Part shown: positions 32,055 to 40,351 of the stretch, in pieces
How positions within the stretch are numbered: position 1 is the stretch's first letter
How the letters are laid out: each line of letters begins with the position of its first letter
From: Actinobacteria bacterium UBA5176
GTDB taxonomy: Bacteria; Actinomycetota; UBA4738
Reading direction: 5' to 3'
Length of the DNA: 44,539 bases
Assembly: GCA_002413305.1 (NCBI GenBank)
Contig: DHWS01000133.1
Span: forward strand, 8,319-52,857
Program-made: the position numbers and the translations under genes
Notes under the pieces: model-generated
What the model saw: the letters and a program-made list of their open reading frames with translations, nothing else
Told to the model about the DNA's origin: nothing
The model's database searches: none

Positions 32055-32068
32055 GTTCGGCCCGAAGC

Positions 32069-32551
32069 GTGCACCTCCCGGTCAAGCGGCTCCGCGCGGA
32101 GGCCACCCTGCCCTCGCGGGCCCACTCGGGCGACGCCGGGCTGGATCTCACGTCCACCGTGGACGTGGACGTCCGGCCGGGCGAGCGGGCGATGATCCCG
32201 ACCGGGGTCTCGGTGGCGATCCCGGAAGGGTTCGCCGGGTTGGTGCTGCCGCGTTCGGGCCTGGCCTCGCGGCACGGGCTGACCCTGTCCAACGCCCCCG
32301 GGCTGATCGACGCCGGGTACCGGGGCGAGGTGACGTGCGCGGTGGTGAACCTCGATCCATCCGACACGGCGTCGATCCGGCGGGGGGATCGGATCGCGCA
32401 GCTGGTGATCGTGGCGGTGCCGGCGGTCGAGCCAGGGTGGATGGAGGACCTGCCCGCGTCGGAACGGGGTGCAGGGGGATTCGGCTCATCGGGTGGGTTC
32501 GGCGAGGCTCGGCCCGGAGAGGCCCCCCGCGACCCTTCCGGCCTCGCTTGA
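32069..32551 (+). CDS. dut: dUTP diphosphatase (dUTPase)
   Basis: This 160-residue trimeric dUTPase hydrolyses dUTP to dUMP, protecting DNA from uracil and feeding dTMP synthesis. All five motifs are visible: HSGDAGLDL, the motif 2 PRSGLASRHG, the motif 3 GLIDAGYRGEV with catalytic Asp/Tyr, RRGDRIAQLVI, and ERGAGGFGSSGGFG. The tail after motif 5 is about 18 residues longer than usual. GTG 32069 gives the family N-terminus; no strong Shine-Dalgarno site precedes it. Its stop abuts the -10 element of tRNA-Gly. Confidence 0.95.
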   Translation: MHLPVKRLRAEATLPSRAHSGDAGLDLTSTVDVDVRPGERAMIPTGVSVAIPEGFAGLVLPRSGLASRHGLTLSNAPGLIDAGYRGEVTCAVVNLDPSDTASIRRGDRIAQLVIVAVPAVEPGWMEDLPASERGAGGFGSSGGFGEARPGEAPRDPSGLA

Positions 32552-32565
32552 TAGAATCGGGGTAC

Positions 32566-32641
32566 GCGGACGTAGCGCAGTTGGTAGCGCGCAACCTTGC
32601 CAAGGTTGAGGTCGCGGGTTCGAATCCCGTCGTCCGCTCCA
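32566..32641 (+). tRNA. tRNA-Gly (anticodon GCC)
   Basis: The acceptor arms GCGGACG (32566-32572) and CGTCCGC (32631-32637) pair perfectly. The anticodon stem CAACC/GGTTG encloses the loop TTGCCAA with anticodon GCC. The T arm is GCGGGTTCGAATCCCGT. Discriminator T and an encoded CCA (32639-32641) follow. A -10 element TAGAAT (32552-32557) directly follows the dut stop and would start transcription at the tRNA 5' end. Confidence 0.97.
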
Positions 32642-32740
32642 TCCGAGGCCCGGTCCGGGGCCGTCCCGTGCTTGGTCTGCTCGGCAGCATCTCTGGATCG
32701 GGCGTACCCTTCTGTCTGGAGCGAACAAAGGGGGTGCACC

Positions 32741-33199
32741 GTGGCTAGCCCGCCATCCACCACCGAACAGCGCTTCGGCACCACCGCCTCCGGCCGCCAA
32801 GGGACCCGGGTCCTCTCGCGGCAGGAGGCCGAGGGCGTGCGGCAGGCGATTCGGGGCGCCGTCGACCGCGAGTCGATCGAGGAGGGCTCGTTCGACATCC
32901 TGGTCCGAGTTCACGGCCAGCAGGTCGAGGTGGAGGTGGAGGTTCGAAGCGAGCTCCCGCCCGAACCCGAAGACGAGGTTCGGATGCACTTGTTCGGCGA
33001 CTGGCTCTCCCGGTTGCTCAGGTCCAGGAACCTCTCGCAGGAGGCGGCCGCCCGTCGGATCGTGGTCTCGTTGAAGACCGTCAGCCGGTGGATCCGCGGC
33101 GAGACCGAACCCCGATTCCGGGAGCTCCTGCTGGTGTGCGACGCGCTGGGCGAGGCCCCCGAACTCCTGCGCGGCTCCGCCGACGGCGAGCCGAAGTAG
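32741..33199 (+). CDS. XRE-type helix-turn-helix protein
   Basis: This 152-residue protein has a disordered, acidic N-terminal half containing ESIEEGSFDILVRVHGQQVEVEVEVRSELPPEPEDE. A C-terminal HTH follows (about 85-140: FGDWLSRLLRSRNLSQEAAARRIVVSLKTVSRWIRGETEPRFREL). The GTG 32741 has AAGGGGGTG close upstream; longer frames would run into the tRNA-Gly gene and are rejected. A -10-like TACCCT is at 32705-32710. It lies between tRNA-Gly and tRNA-Cys. A link to the island after tRNA-Cys is possible but unproven. Confidence 0.75.
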   Translation: MASPPSTTEQRFGTTASGRQGTRVLSRQEAEGVRQAIRGAVDRESIEEGSFDILVRVHGQQVEVEVEVRSELPPEPEDEVRMHLFGDWLSRLLRSRNLSQEAAARRIVVSLKTVSRWIRGETEPRFRELLLVCDALGEAPELLRGSADGEPK

Positions 33200-33267
33200 C
33201 CCGAACCGTCACCAAGGGCGTCCCGACCGGCCCGGTAGACTGTTCTGCCGGCGCTCGCGCGCCGTCC

Positions 33268-33338
33268 GGCGGGGTGGCCGAGTGGTGAGGCAGAGGTCTG
33301 CAAAACCTCTTACAGCGGTTCAATTCCGCTCCCCGCCT
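33268..33338 (+). tRNA. tRNA-Cys (anticodon GCA)
   Basis: GGCGGGG (33268-33274) pairs with CCCCGCC (33331-33337). The anticodon stem GAGGT/ACCTC encloses CTGCAAA with anticodon GCA. The T arm is AGCGGTTCAATTCCGCT. CCA is not encoded. Its 3' half (33298-33339) is repeated with three differences at 36219-36259, which marks it as an integration target. Confidence 0.95.
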
Positions 33339-33370
33339 CGGGTAAGGAGCGCGGCTACCTCGGCAATCTC

Positions 33371-33390
33371 AGGACGCACCGAGGACGCAC
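33371..33390 (+). repeat. Two AGGACGCAC direct repeats beside tRNA-Cys
   Basis: AGGACGCAC occurs at 33371-33379 and 33382-33390, one helical turn apart. Short phased direct repeats next to a tRNA attachment site resemble integrase arm-type sites. No integrase gene is left next to them. Confidence 0.45.
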
Positions 33391-33434
33391 GAGCACCGGC
33401 GGCCGTCCGGTAGGTAGCCCCTAGACCGGTCGAA

Positions 33435-35823
33435 TCATGCGGCTTGCGTCCATCCGTGTGATTCGTAGAGCCCTCTCACCCAGGGGAGCGCGTCCTTGAA
33501 TCCTGGGTCGAGCACCTTCAGCCGGAGCGTGTGCCCGTCGAACCGCCATCGCAGGGTTACGGTGATGGCGTTGACTCCGGGCGTCTGAGTGATCAGCGTG
33601 ACGCGATCGCCTGATCCGAAGTAGACCCCCGTGGCCACGGGAGCGAACCACACGTCCGGTGAGGTCAGCGTTCCCCGCCAGCGCCCGTGGAAGAGCGTCA
33701 GGTCGTAACGCCCGCTGCTCTGCTGCAGGTCGAACTCGTCGGTCGGATCGGCGCCAGCCCTTACCAGATCCCCCGCGGTCACGGTTGTCGAGTATGTACC
33801 GTCGGGGATCGCCGGGAGCGTCGACGCCACCGAGGATGGAGCCGGCTCGGGCGACGGGCCTTCTCTCGCGGCCGCCCGACTCAGGACGACCTGGTCCAGA
33901 GCCGGGACGGGTTGGTTCAGGTTCGCTTGGTCGAAGGTGAGTCGCTCGACTCTGCTCGAGGCGATCGTCTCTACGATCGTCCCGACGAGCGGAACCCAGG
34001 GTATGACATCCAGCGTGAGGTACTCATCGAGGGCCGTCCAACACTCGATCGCCGCCTCGAATTGCGTGATCGAACACGCCTTCACCCGATCGGCGACGCT
34101 GGCCACACGGGTCACCCGATATCCGTTCCGGCGAAGGTAGGAGGGGCTCTGGCCGAGATTGGACTCCGCCTGCTGGGCGAAGCCCCCCAGGAAGTCCGCC
34201 GCCGACGGAAGCCCTCGGTTCGATTCGAGGAGGGTGATTGGCACCCGAGACTTGGGGTCGGTCCTCGTGAAGAAGAATGTCGGCCCGTCGACGATATCCA
34301 GTCGCAGGTGGATCCCTATGCGTGCGAGATCCGCTCGGGCGAGGCGGCCGATCGCTACCCGCTCCGGTTTGCTATCGGGTACCAGGAAGCGGACGTTCGC
34401 GCACGCAGGAACATCGCACACGCCGTCGTGGTTGCGGTCGTACTTCGACTTCGCCATCTCCGCCCTGGCGGCGGCGGTGTTCCCAGCATGGTCGGGCCCG
34501 TAGGGATCGAAGTTGAGAAGGAGATTGTGCTCGAGGCTGTCCGGCGCCAGGTGCGTGGCGAGACTGGCCAACGCATTCCGGCCCTTCTCGAAGGCCGCCA
34601 GCACGGCCTCCTTGTCGATGGCATAGCTGACGGCCTTTCGCACGTGGAGATCGTCGAAGGGGGGCACCGCGATGTTGAGGGGCAAGAAGAGGACAGAGTC
34701 CGCCGGGGTCTGGAACACGCGCTTCGCCAACGCAGCGCCGGCCCGGTACCGGGCGACGACGTCCGGCGGAGCCTGCCAGTCGGCGACGAGGTCGAGTTCG
34801 CCTCGGTCGACCTTCGCGGCCGCCTCCTCTGGGTCAACCGGGGTAATGACGATCCGGTTGACCGATGCCCGGCGCAGATGGTCGGTGGCAGGGGTCCATG
34901 AAGGGTTTCTGACCAGCGTCATGGATGCGGGCCGGATGCCCGCAGCCGGGGGTTGGCTGATCGGCGGCAGACGGAAATCGAGCTTGTCGCTTCCCTCGAT
35001 CATGTACGGGCCGGAGGCCACCAGGTAGTTTTCCATAATCCCCGTCGTGGCCCTCCGCGACGCCGAAACGCGCCGCTGGGTCGTTCGGATTCGGCGGGAT
35101 TGGAGCGGTTACCGGCGTAGCGAACTGGTATCCGACGTCGCCGTACGGCTCCGTGAGATGAACGACGAGTGTGTGGTGGTTCGGAGCCGCCAAGCCTGAG
35201 ATGCTCGAGGCCTTCCCCTCCGAATACGCTTTCGCCCCCTGGATGAAAGTGGTGAAGGCTTCCGTTCCGCCCGAATCGCCCATGAGCCCGCTGAAGAAGC
35301 CGACATAGGGTGGGGCCGGGGCGATCTCGCGGGCGATGGCGCGGATGAAGTCCTCGGCCACGATCTCGGTGTGCTGAAGGGGGGGCGCGTAGTGAATCCC
35401 TGTCTTCAGGCGGAAGGTCCAAGTGAGATCGTCGGTGCTTATTTCCGGAAGCGCGGTGGCGAGATCCGGGTGCAGGGACGTCCCGCCATGCAACGTGTCC
35501 TGCCCGTTGTACGACAGCAGCGTGCGGAGCAGGCAACATCGTCCCAACTCGTCGAACATCCATGTGCCGCTGTAGACCTGCGGGTCGTAGTCGCGGCCCT
35601 GCGAGGTGGTAACGCCGACTCGCAAGGTTCCGCCCCGCTCGGCCGAGGGAGCGGAGGTCGGCGTCGGATGGGAAGGTCCAGGACACGCCACAGCGGCGAT
35701 CATCACGCCAATGAAGACGGCGGCTCGCCGCATGCGCGTACTCATCGATGGAATCACGGCGGGCCGCCGGGTGGCACGTGATGCGGTCGGCCTACCCTCC
35801 CACGACTCCGAGTCCTGCCGCAT
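33435..35823 (-). pseudogene. Frameshifted ABC-type peptide/solute substrate-binding lipoprotein (SBP family 5)
   Basis: Two overlapping minus-strand frames together make one protein of about 795 residues. The first part (35823 to about 35033) has a lipoprotein-like signal (AAVFIGVMIAAVACPG) and the SBP_bac_5 start (GGTLRVGVTTSQGRDYDPQVYSG, DLTWTFRLKTGIHYAPP). It breaks after GHDGDYG. The second frame resumes with NYLVASGPYMIEGSDKLDF. Removing one A from the AAAA at 35032-35029 would restore DYGNYLVASGPYM. The last 130 residues or so form an added beta-rich domain not typical of this family. A promoter (TTGAAC, TAGCGT at 35835-35830) lies six bases before the ATG at 35823, giving a leaderless start. 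No permease or ATPase genes are nearby. Confidence 0.8.
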
Positions 35824-35915
35824 CGGACCACGCTAGACTCCCAGCCTGAGTGTTCAATGTTCGATTGTCAACGGCCGGGCAATGACATCCAACCGCGTGG
35901 CCAGCAGCGGCCTTA

Positions 35916-36106
35916 CTAGTGTCGCGCGTCCGAAGTTCTCTTACGGCGTCGAGCATGGCTGAGGACCTCATCCGATGATTTCGTCCACTCGAAGGGATGA
36001 CAGCGGTCGTTCCAGCCGTCGATGAATCGATGGATCGAGGCGATGAGGTCGGGGACACTTCCGACGGTTCCCCCCGGGGGATGGCCTGGCGGGTGATGAT
36101 CGAGAA
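35916..36106 (-). pseudogene. IS630-family transposase remnant (C-terminal end, frameshifted)
   Basis: On the minus strand, FSIITRQAIPRG (36106-36071) in one frame continues as SVPDLIASIHRFIDGWNDRCHPFEWTK, SSDEVLSHARRRKRTSDARH in another, ending at 35916. This is the C-terminal end of IS630-type DDE transposases (sequence like FIDxWNxRxxPFxWTK). The catalytic residues, the rest of the gene and the inverted repeats are not found. It is a decayed fragment inside the tRNA-Cys-bounded island. The rest of 35836-36218 holds no recognisable gene. Confidence 0.75.
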
Positions 36107-36218
36107 GGCTGCGGTTCGGCGGCGGCGTCGAGGCCGTCCGATTGGCCGAGGCCCTCTTGCACGAAGGGTCGGTGTGGACTCGCTCACGCCAGAGGTATCG
36201 AGCAGTGGCCGGAACGGA

Positions 36219-36259
36219 CTGCAAACCTCTTGCAGCGGTTCGATTCCGCTCCCCGCCTC
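36219..36259 (+). repeat. Copy of the tRNA-Cys 3' half (attachment-site-like fragment)
   Basis: This 41-base stretch repeats 33298-33339 of tRNA-Cys from the anticodon loop to the acceptor end, with one base deleted and two A-to-G changes. The T arm (AGCGGTTCGATTCCGCT) and CCCCGCC are intact, but no 5' half exists. Such fragments mark the far end of elements integrated in a tRNA gene. Confidence 0.85.
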
Positions 36260-36376
36260 AAGGACAAGAGGCTGGTCTTGCGCTCGTGCTGGCCTCCTCC
36301 CTGGTGAGCTGATGACGAACGCCAGCTTCTTCGGCTCGTTCCTCGCTCTGCTAGTCGCCGGCGCGGCGCCGGGTCC

Positions 36377-38158
36377 CTATCCTGTCGTGGCCGCCCAGAT
36401 ATCGACGTTCCCGAACGTCGCCGGGCAGTCCTGGAGCGGCCACGGCGCCGGCAGGGCCAGGCTCCCCTGAGCGAGCGAGTCGGCCCGATACTGCTGCACG
36501 GCACCGCAGACACCCGCGTTGCGCAGGTCAGCCCACACACCGACCCCGTACCCGTCGGCGGCGGCTGCGTACACGTAGTCGCCGACCCGTTCCTGGTAGA
36601 TGTCGTGTCCGGGATAGGAGGCGCGGAGATCCGCGAGCGGCCCGTTGTACAGCGTCGTCCACGACGAGAGACCGCCGCCGCTGACCGTGGCTTGGCGGAA
36701 CACGCCGTGATACAGCCGTGGCGACGTCATGTCGGAGCCTCGCCAGGGCGAGGTCGGTCCCTCGTACACCACGTACACGGTCGATCCGTCGGGGGAGATG
36801 GCCGGCGCCGAGTACATCGAGCGGTCACCGGCCGCGGTGGCGTCAACGGGGCCGGCCCACGTCGACCCCCCGTCCCCAGACCACGTGACGAGCGTCTTCT
36901 CCTGGTTCAGTCCGGCGGCGCCGTCGCTCCATGCGTCGACGAGCAGGTTCGTCGCGCTCTGGCCCGTGGGCGCGCCGTTGGCGATGTCCACCGAGGGCAT
37001 GGCCGACAGGTCGATCCGGGCCCCGGCGAACCCGTCCATCACGCACCGTCCGTACACCGGATCGACGTTGAAGCAGGGATCGGTGACCGCAGCGAAGTCC
37101 TGTTCCTTCGTCCAGTGTTTGCCGCCGTCGAAGGACTTGAACATGGCGTGCATCTCCGGCGTGGCCGTGCCCGCGAACCGCGTCAGGAAGAGATAGACCA
37201 CGCCGTGGCTGTCCGTGCGGATGGTGCACCCGTCCAGGTAGCCCTTCTTGAGGAACGAGATTCCACCGCCGGAGTTCCCCCGAATCTGACGCTGCGTCCA
37301 CGTGGTACCGCCGTCGCTCGAGCTCGCCACCATGACCGGAACCGGGACGCCGGACCCCGTCAACCCGCGGAACTCACTGTTGCACGTATAGACGTTGCCG
37401 AAAAACGGGCTCGACGCGGCGTTGTCGGCCCAGATCTGCTCTTTGTCCTCGAGCGTGAACGTCCCTGCGCCCTTGATCACGATCACCGGCGGCTGCCAGC
37501 TCGACTTCTGCTGGACGCGGGTCTGAGTGGGATCGTCGAGACGAGAGACCGCCACGCCGAGCAGGCCCTTGAACAGCCCGCCCTGGACGGGCTGCTCGAT
37601 AGCGCCGAAGTTCGCGGTGAGGTTCGCGTAGTAGACACGCGAGCCGTTGTCCCACGAGAAACCGTCTGGACCAGGCTTCGGGCCCACCGCCACAGCAGGG
37701 TCACCGAAGGACACGAGGTTCGATTCGTAGTACCAGGGCAGGGTGCCGATCGGACCGAACTCGCCCTCGCAGGGCGTGGTTGGAGCGCAGTTCGCGCCGG
37801 TCCATCCCGTGTACGTCGGCTGGACCCAGCTTTCACCGCTGTCGAAGGAGAAGTACACGCCCGAGACGCCGAAGTTCGCCCGGCTCGGCGGTTCACAGCT
37901 GCCGAAGTCGGTGGCCGTCTCCTCCGGGCAGGGCTGCTGGTCGATGAAGTCGTTCGATCCCGCCACGAGGACGTTGGATTGGTGGGCATCGATGGCCACC
38001 GCCGGCTCGTTCTGATGGTTGCGCGGAGTGTCCCCGGAGGGGCTGCCCACGCTCACCTGGGCATTCGTCACCGTACCGGCGGTCGATACGGCGGCGAGAC
38101 TGACGACGAGCCCGAGGCTGGTGGCCGCCGCGACGGTGATGGTCAGGATCCTCCGCAC
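36377..38158 (-). CDS. Secreted BNR/sialidase-like beta-propeller protein
   Basis: This 593-residue protein starts with a Sec signal peptide (RRILTITVAAATSLGLVVSLAAVSTAG). The mature part has BNR-type Asp-box repeats (SFDSGESW, SSDGGTTW, SFDGGKHW, SGDGGSTW) and NEPAVAIDAHQSNVLVAGSNDF. This is the sialidase-like six-bladed fold often annotated as exo-alpha-sialidase. The Arg triad and Tyr/Glu of true sialidases are not obvious, so enzyme activity is not claimed. Several cysteines suggest disulphides. GTG 38158 has AAAGGGGAG close upstream. It starts about 330 bases from the divergent PepSY-like gene. Confidence 0.8.
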   Translation of the reverse strand: MRRILTITVAAATSLGLVVSLAAVSTAGTVTNAQVSVGSPSGDTPRNHQNEPAVAIDAHQSNVLVAGSNDFIDQQPCPEETATDFGSCEPPSRANFGVSGVYFSFDSGESWVQPTYTGWTGANCAPTTPCEGEFGPIGTLPWYYESNLVSFGDPAVAVGPKPGPDGFSWDNGSRVYYANLTANFGAIEQPVQGGLFKGLLGVAVSRLDDPTQTRVQQKSSWQPPVIVIKGAGTFTLEDKEQIWADNAASSPFFGNVYTCNSEFRGLTGSGVPVPVMVASSSDGGTTWTQRQIRGNSGGGISFLKKGYLDGCTIRTDSHGVVYLFLTRFAGTATPEMHAMFKSFDGGKHWTKEQDFAAVTDPCFNVDPVYGRCVMDGFAGARIDLSAMPSVDIANGAPTGQSATNLLVDAWSDGAAGLNQEKTLVTWSGDGGSTWAGPVDATAAGDRSMYSAPAISPDGSTVYVVYEGPTSPWRGSDMTSPRLYHGVFRQATVSGGGLSSWTTLYNGPLADLRASYPGHDIYQERVGDYVYAAAADGYGVGVWADLRNAGVCGAVQQYRADSLAQGSLALPAPWPLQDCPATFGNVDIWAATTG

Positions 38159-38290
38159 GGTCTCCCCTTTCGCGAAACCTGCCCACCCACACCCTGATCC
38201 ACGGCTCGCCCGGCCGACAGGCGAATCTCGAGGCACGACCGCCCGCTGAGCATTCGGGGTGAACCTCGGGGAGTCTCTGCCGCTGGCTGA

Positions 38291-38318
38291 GACGTGTCAA
38301 ACGCTCCGTTCACACGTC
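38291..38318. repeat. Inverted repeat in the divergent promoter region
   Basis: GACGTGT (38291-38297) and ACACGTC (38312-38318) are perfect inverted arms, with AAC/GTT adding an inner pair. The 328-base gap between the BNR gene and the PepSY-like gene (38159-38486) holds no gene. This dyad could be an operator or a hairpin. Confidence 0.45.
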
Positions 38319-38486
38319 AACAAGCCCATCAGACGGGCGACTCATTGGGCTCGCGGGGAGAGGGTTCGGGTCAGCGACCCTGCATCTTCCTCCTGAATCC
38401 ACAGGCCTGTCAGACGAGGCTCCAAGCCCCGCCGCCGACCATGGCACTCGGAAGCGGCGCACCGGGCGCCGCGAGAAGGAGGAACC

Positions 38487-38969
38487 ATGGACGAAGGCAG
38501 GGCGACATCGGGCCGGGCGAAGGCCCCCCGACGATGGATCAGGTCGTTCGGCGTGCTGGGCGCCGGCCTTGTGGCCGGAGGGATCCTGGCGGGCTCCCAC
38601 CTGGCGGGCGCGGCTACGACGAACGCGGCATCATCCAAGGCTGCCACGACCGCCACGGCTTCAACCAGCAACAGCTCGAGCAGTCAGGCCACGATGCCGG
38701 ACCCGGCCACGGTCAAGCACGGGCCCGGCGAGACCCTGCTCACCGGGACGACCGCGTCGCGGGTCACGGCGGCGGCCAAGGCGGCGGTCCCCGGGGCCAC
38801 GATCATCCGGGTCGAGACCGACTCTGATGGTGCTGCGTACGAGGCTCACATGAAGAAGGCCGACGGGAGCTTCGTCACCGTGAAACTCGACAAGAGCTTC
38901 AAGGTCACGAGCACGGTCGCCGGGTTCGGCGGGCCTGGCCCGCGCGGTGCGACCGGCACCACTCCCTGA
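38487..38969 (+). CDS. Small exported PepSY-like protein
   Basis: This 160-residue protein has a hydrophobic N-terminal signal or anchor (about 18-43, WIRSFGVLGAGLVAGGILAG then AGAATT). A Ser/Thr/Ala-rich linker follows, then a compact alpha-beta unit: LTGTTASRVTAAAKAAVPGATIIRVETDSDG, YEAHMKKADGSFVTVKLDKSFKVTS. This unit resembles PepSY-type domains. The ATG has AGGAGG five bases upstream. The function is unknown; related proteins may bind metals or inhibit proteases at the cell surface. Confidence 0.75.
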   Translation: MDEGRATSGRAKAPRRWIRSFGVLGAGLVAGGILAGSHLAGAATTNAASSKAATTATASTSNSSSSQATMPDPATVKHGPGETLLTGTTASRVTAAAKAAVPGATIIRVETDSDGAAYEAHMKKADGSFVTVKLDKSFKVTSTVAGFGGPGPRGATGTTP

Positions 38970-38989
38970 TCGCCGCACCGCACACCAAG

Positions 38990-39025
38990 ACCGAGAGGCC
39001 CGGCCGTGGCGCCGGGCCTCTCGGT
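38990..39025. terminator. Strong hairpin between convergent genes
   Basis: ACCGAGAGGCCCGG (38990-39003) pairs with CCGGGCCTCTCGGT (39012-39025), 14 perfect base pairs with an 8-base loop. It lies 20 bases after the PepSY-like gene and 25 bases from the end of the topoisomerase gene, so it can serve both directions. Confidence 0.8.
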
Positions 39026-39050
39026 GTGTGCCGCAACGACGGGCCGATGT

Positions 39051-40088
39051 TCAGGCCGTGGCTGGGTCTTTGGCGTCCTCCTCCAGCAGATCGAGCACAG
39101 CCGATTCGACCGTCCGTTGGATCACGTGGAGGTCGATGCCGCGGATGGAGGTGACCTTCCCGAGCGCGTCGCGGATGGTGACGCCGGCCCGATAGCGGTC
39201 GAACACGCGCGGGTCGATGTAGGAGTTGCGGCACACGGTGGGCGTGTTCCCCAGGTGCCACGCCACGTCCTTCACCGCCGCCGACATGATCCGCTGCCGG
39301 CCGGTCTTCGACGTGCCATCGGCGGACAGGGCGAGCGCCGCCGCGGCCAGCACCGTCGCGCTCCAGGTGCGGAAGTCCTTCGCGGTGAACTCGTCCGCGG
39401 CCACGTCTTTGATGTAGTCGTTGATGTCGTCGGAGCGCAGGTCCCGCCACCGGTTGCCCCGTTTGAACGCGAGGAGCTCGGGCCCGCCGCCTCGGCGGCG
39501 CTTGAGTCCCGCGATGACCTTGACCACGGTCGGATCGACGACCGACTGGATGCGTCGCTTCCCTCCCTTCGCCGGGTAGTCGAAGGTGACCATGTCGCCG
39601 TCGATGTCGACGTGGCGCTTCAGCATCGTGGCCAGGCCGTACGTTCCGTGCAGCTCCGTGTAGTCTTCGGACCCGATCCGGAAGAAGCCGATGTCCAGGA
39701 GCCGCACGGCGCACGCCAGAACCCGCTCACGCGGAAATCCCTGCAGCGCAAGGTTTTCGGCGGTCGTGGCCCGGATCCCGGGAAGCGCGCGGCCGAATTC
39801 GACCATGTGCTCGAACTTGGCCTGGTCCCGGCGTTCCCGCCACCGGCGGTGGTAGAGGTACTGCGTGCGGCCGGCCGCGTCGATGCCGACCGCCTGCAGG
39901 TGCCCGTTGTCGAAGGGACAGATCCAGACGTCGCGCCACGCGGGAGGGATGGCCAGGTCGCGGATCCGTTCGAGTGTCTCCGGGTCGCCCACCGGACGGC
40001 CGTCCGGATCGAGATACTGGAAACCGGAGCCCCGGCGCCTCCTGGCGAAGCCGGGCATGGACGCATCGGACCTGCGAAGGCGTGGCAT
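39051..40088 (-). CDS. DNA topoisomerase IB (poxvirus-like)
   Basis: This 345-residue enzyme relaxes supercoils through a 3'-phosphotyrosine. The N-terminal domain includes IPPAWRDVWICPFDNGHLQAVGID and GRTQYLYHRRWRERRDQAKF. Catalytic residues are Arg137 in FFRIGSE, a lysine near 174-177 in YPAKGGK, Arg240 in KDFRTWSATV, and the nucleophile Tyr290 in RNSYIDPRVFD. The size matches bacterial type IB enzymes. It converges on the PepSY-like gene. No clear ribosome site precedes the ATG. Confidence 0.95.
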   Translation of the reverse strand: MPRLRRSDASMPGFARRRRGSGFQYLDPDGRPVGDPETLERIRDLAIPPAWRDVWICPFDNGHLQAVGIDAAGRTQYLYHRRWRERRDQAKFEHMVEFGRALPGIRATTAENLALQGFPRERVLACAVRLLDIGFFRIGSEDYTELHGTYGLATMLKRHVDIDGDMVTFDYPAKGGKRRIQSVVDPTVVKVIAGLKRRRGGGPELLAFKRGNRWRDLRSDDINDYIKDVAADEFTAKDFRTWSATVLAAAALALSADGTSKTGRQRIMSAAVKDVAWHLGNTPTVCRNSYIDPRVFDRYRAGVTIRDALGKVTSIRGIDLHVIQRTVESAVLDLLEEDAKDPATA

Positions 40089-40180
40089 GGCAAGGGTCCT
40101 GTACCCCGCGGCCGCTCCGCGCGAACCGGACGCTCGCCCGAAGTCGACAGGGGGACCGAGTCCGTAGAATGGCCCTCATC

Positions 40181-40252
40181 GGGCGCTTAGCTCAGGGGGA
40201 GAGCGCTTCCTTGACACGGAAGAGGTCAGAGGTTCAAATCCTCTAGTGCCCA
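40181..40252 (+). tRNA. tRNA-Val (anticodon GAC)
   Basis: GGGCGCT (40181-40187) pairs with AGTGCCC (40245-40251) with one G-T pair. The anticodon stem CTTCC/GGAAG encloses TTGACAC with anticodon GAC. The T arm is AGAGGTTCAAATCCTCT. CCA is not encoded. A -10 element TAGAAT is at 40165-40170. The integrase gene starts 100 bases downstream, so its 3' end is the likely attachment site. Confidence 0.96.
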
Positions 40253-40310
40253 CCGAGAAACCGCAGGTCAGAGGCCCAATCACTCCGCGATCCCCGGCCC
40301 AACCCCGAAG

Positions 40311-40340
40311 CTTGGGAGTATTTGGGAGCGGACGGGAGTA
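40311..40340 (+). repeat. Three 10-base GGGAG direct repeats before the integrase
   Basis: Three adjacent 10-base blocks, CTTGGGAGTA, TTTGGGAGCG and GACGGGAGTA, each hold GGGAG at the same place. They are one helical turn apart and run into the integrase -10 element. They may be arm-type integrase sites or an operator. Confidence 0.5.
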
Positions 40341-40351
40341 GGATTGCTCCC

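Noticed and set aside
32597..32740. Extension of the HTH gene into tRNA-Gly
   Set aside because: The frame would be translated from the tRNA itself; the GTG at 32741 has its own ribosome site.
36313..36468. Short plus-strand frame with a signal-like N-terminus (MTNASFFGSFLALLVAG)
   Set aside because: It runs antisense into the end of the BNR gene and its remainder lacks protein-like character.
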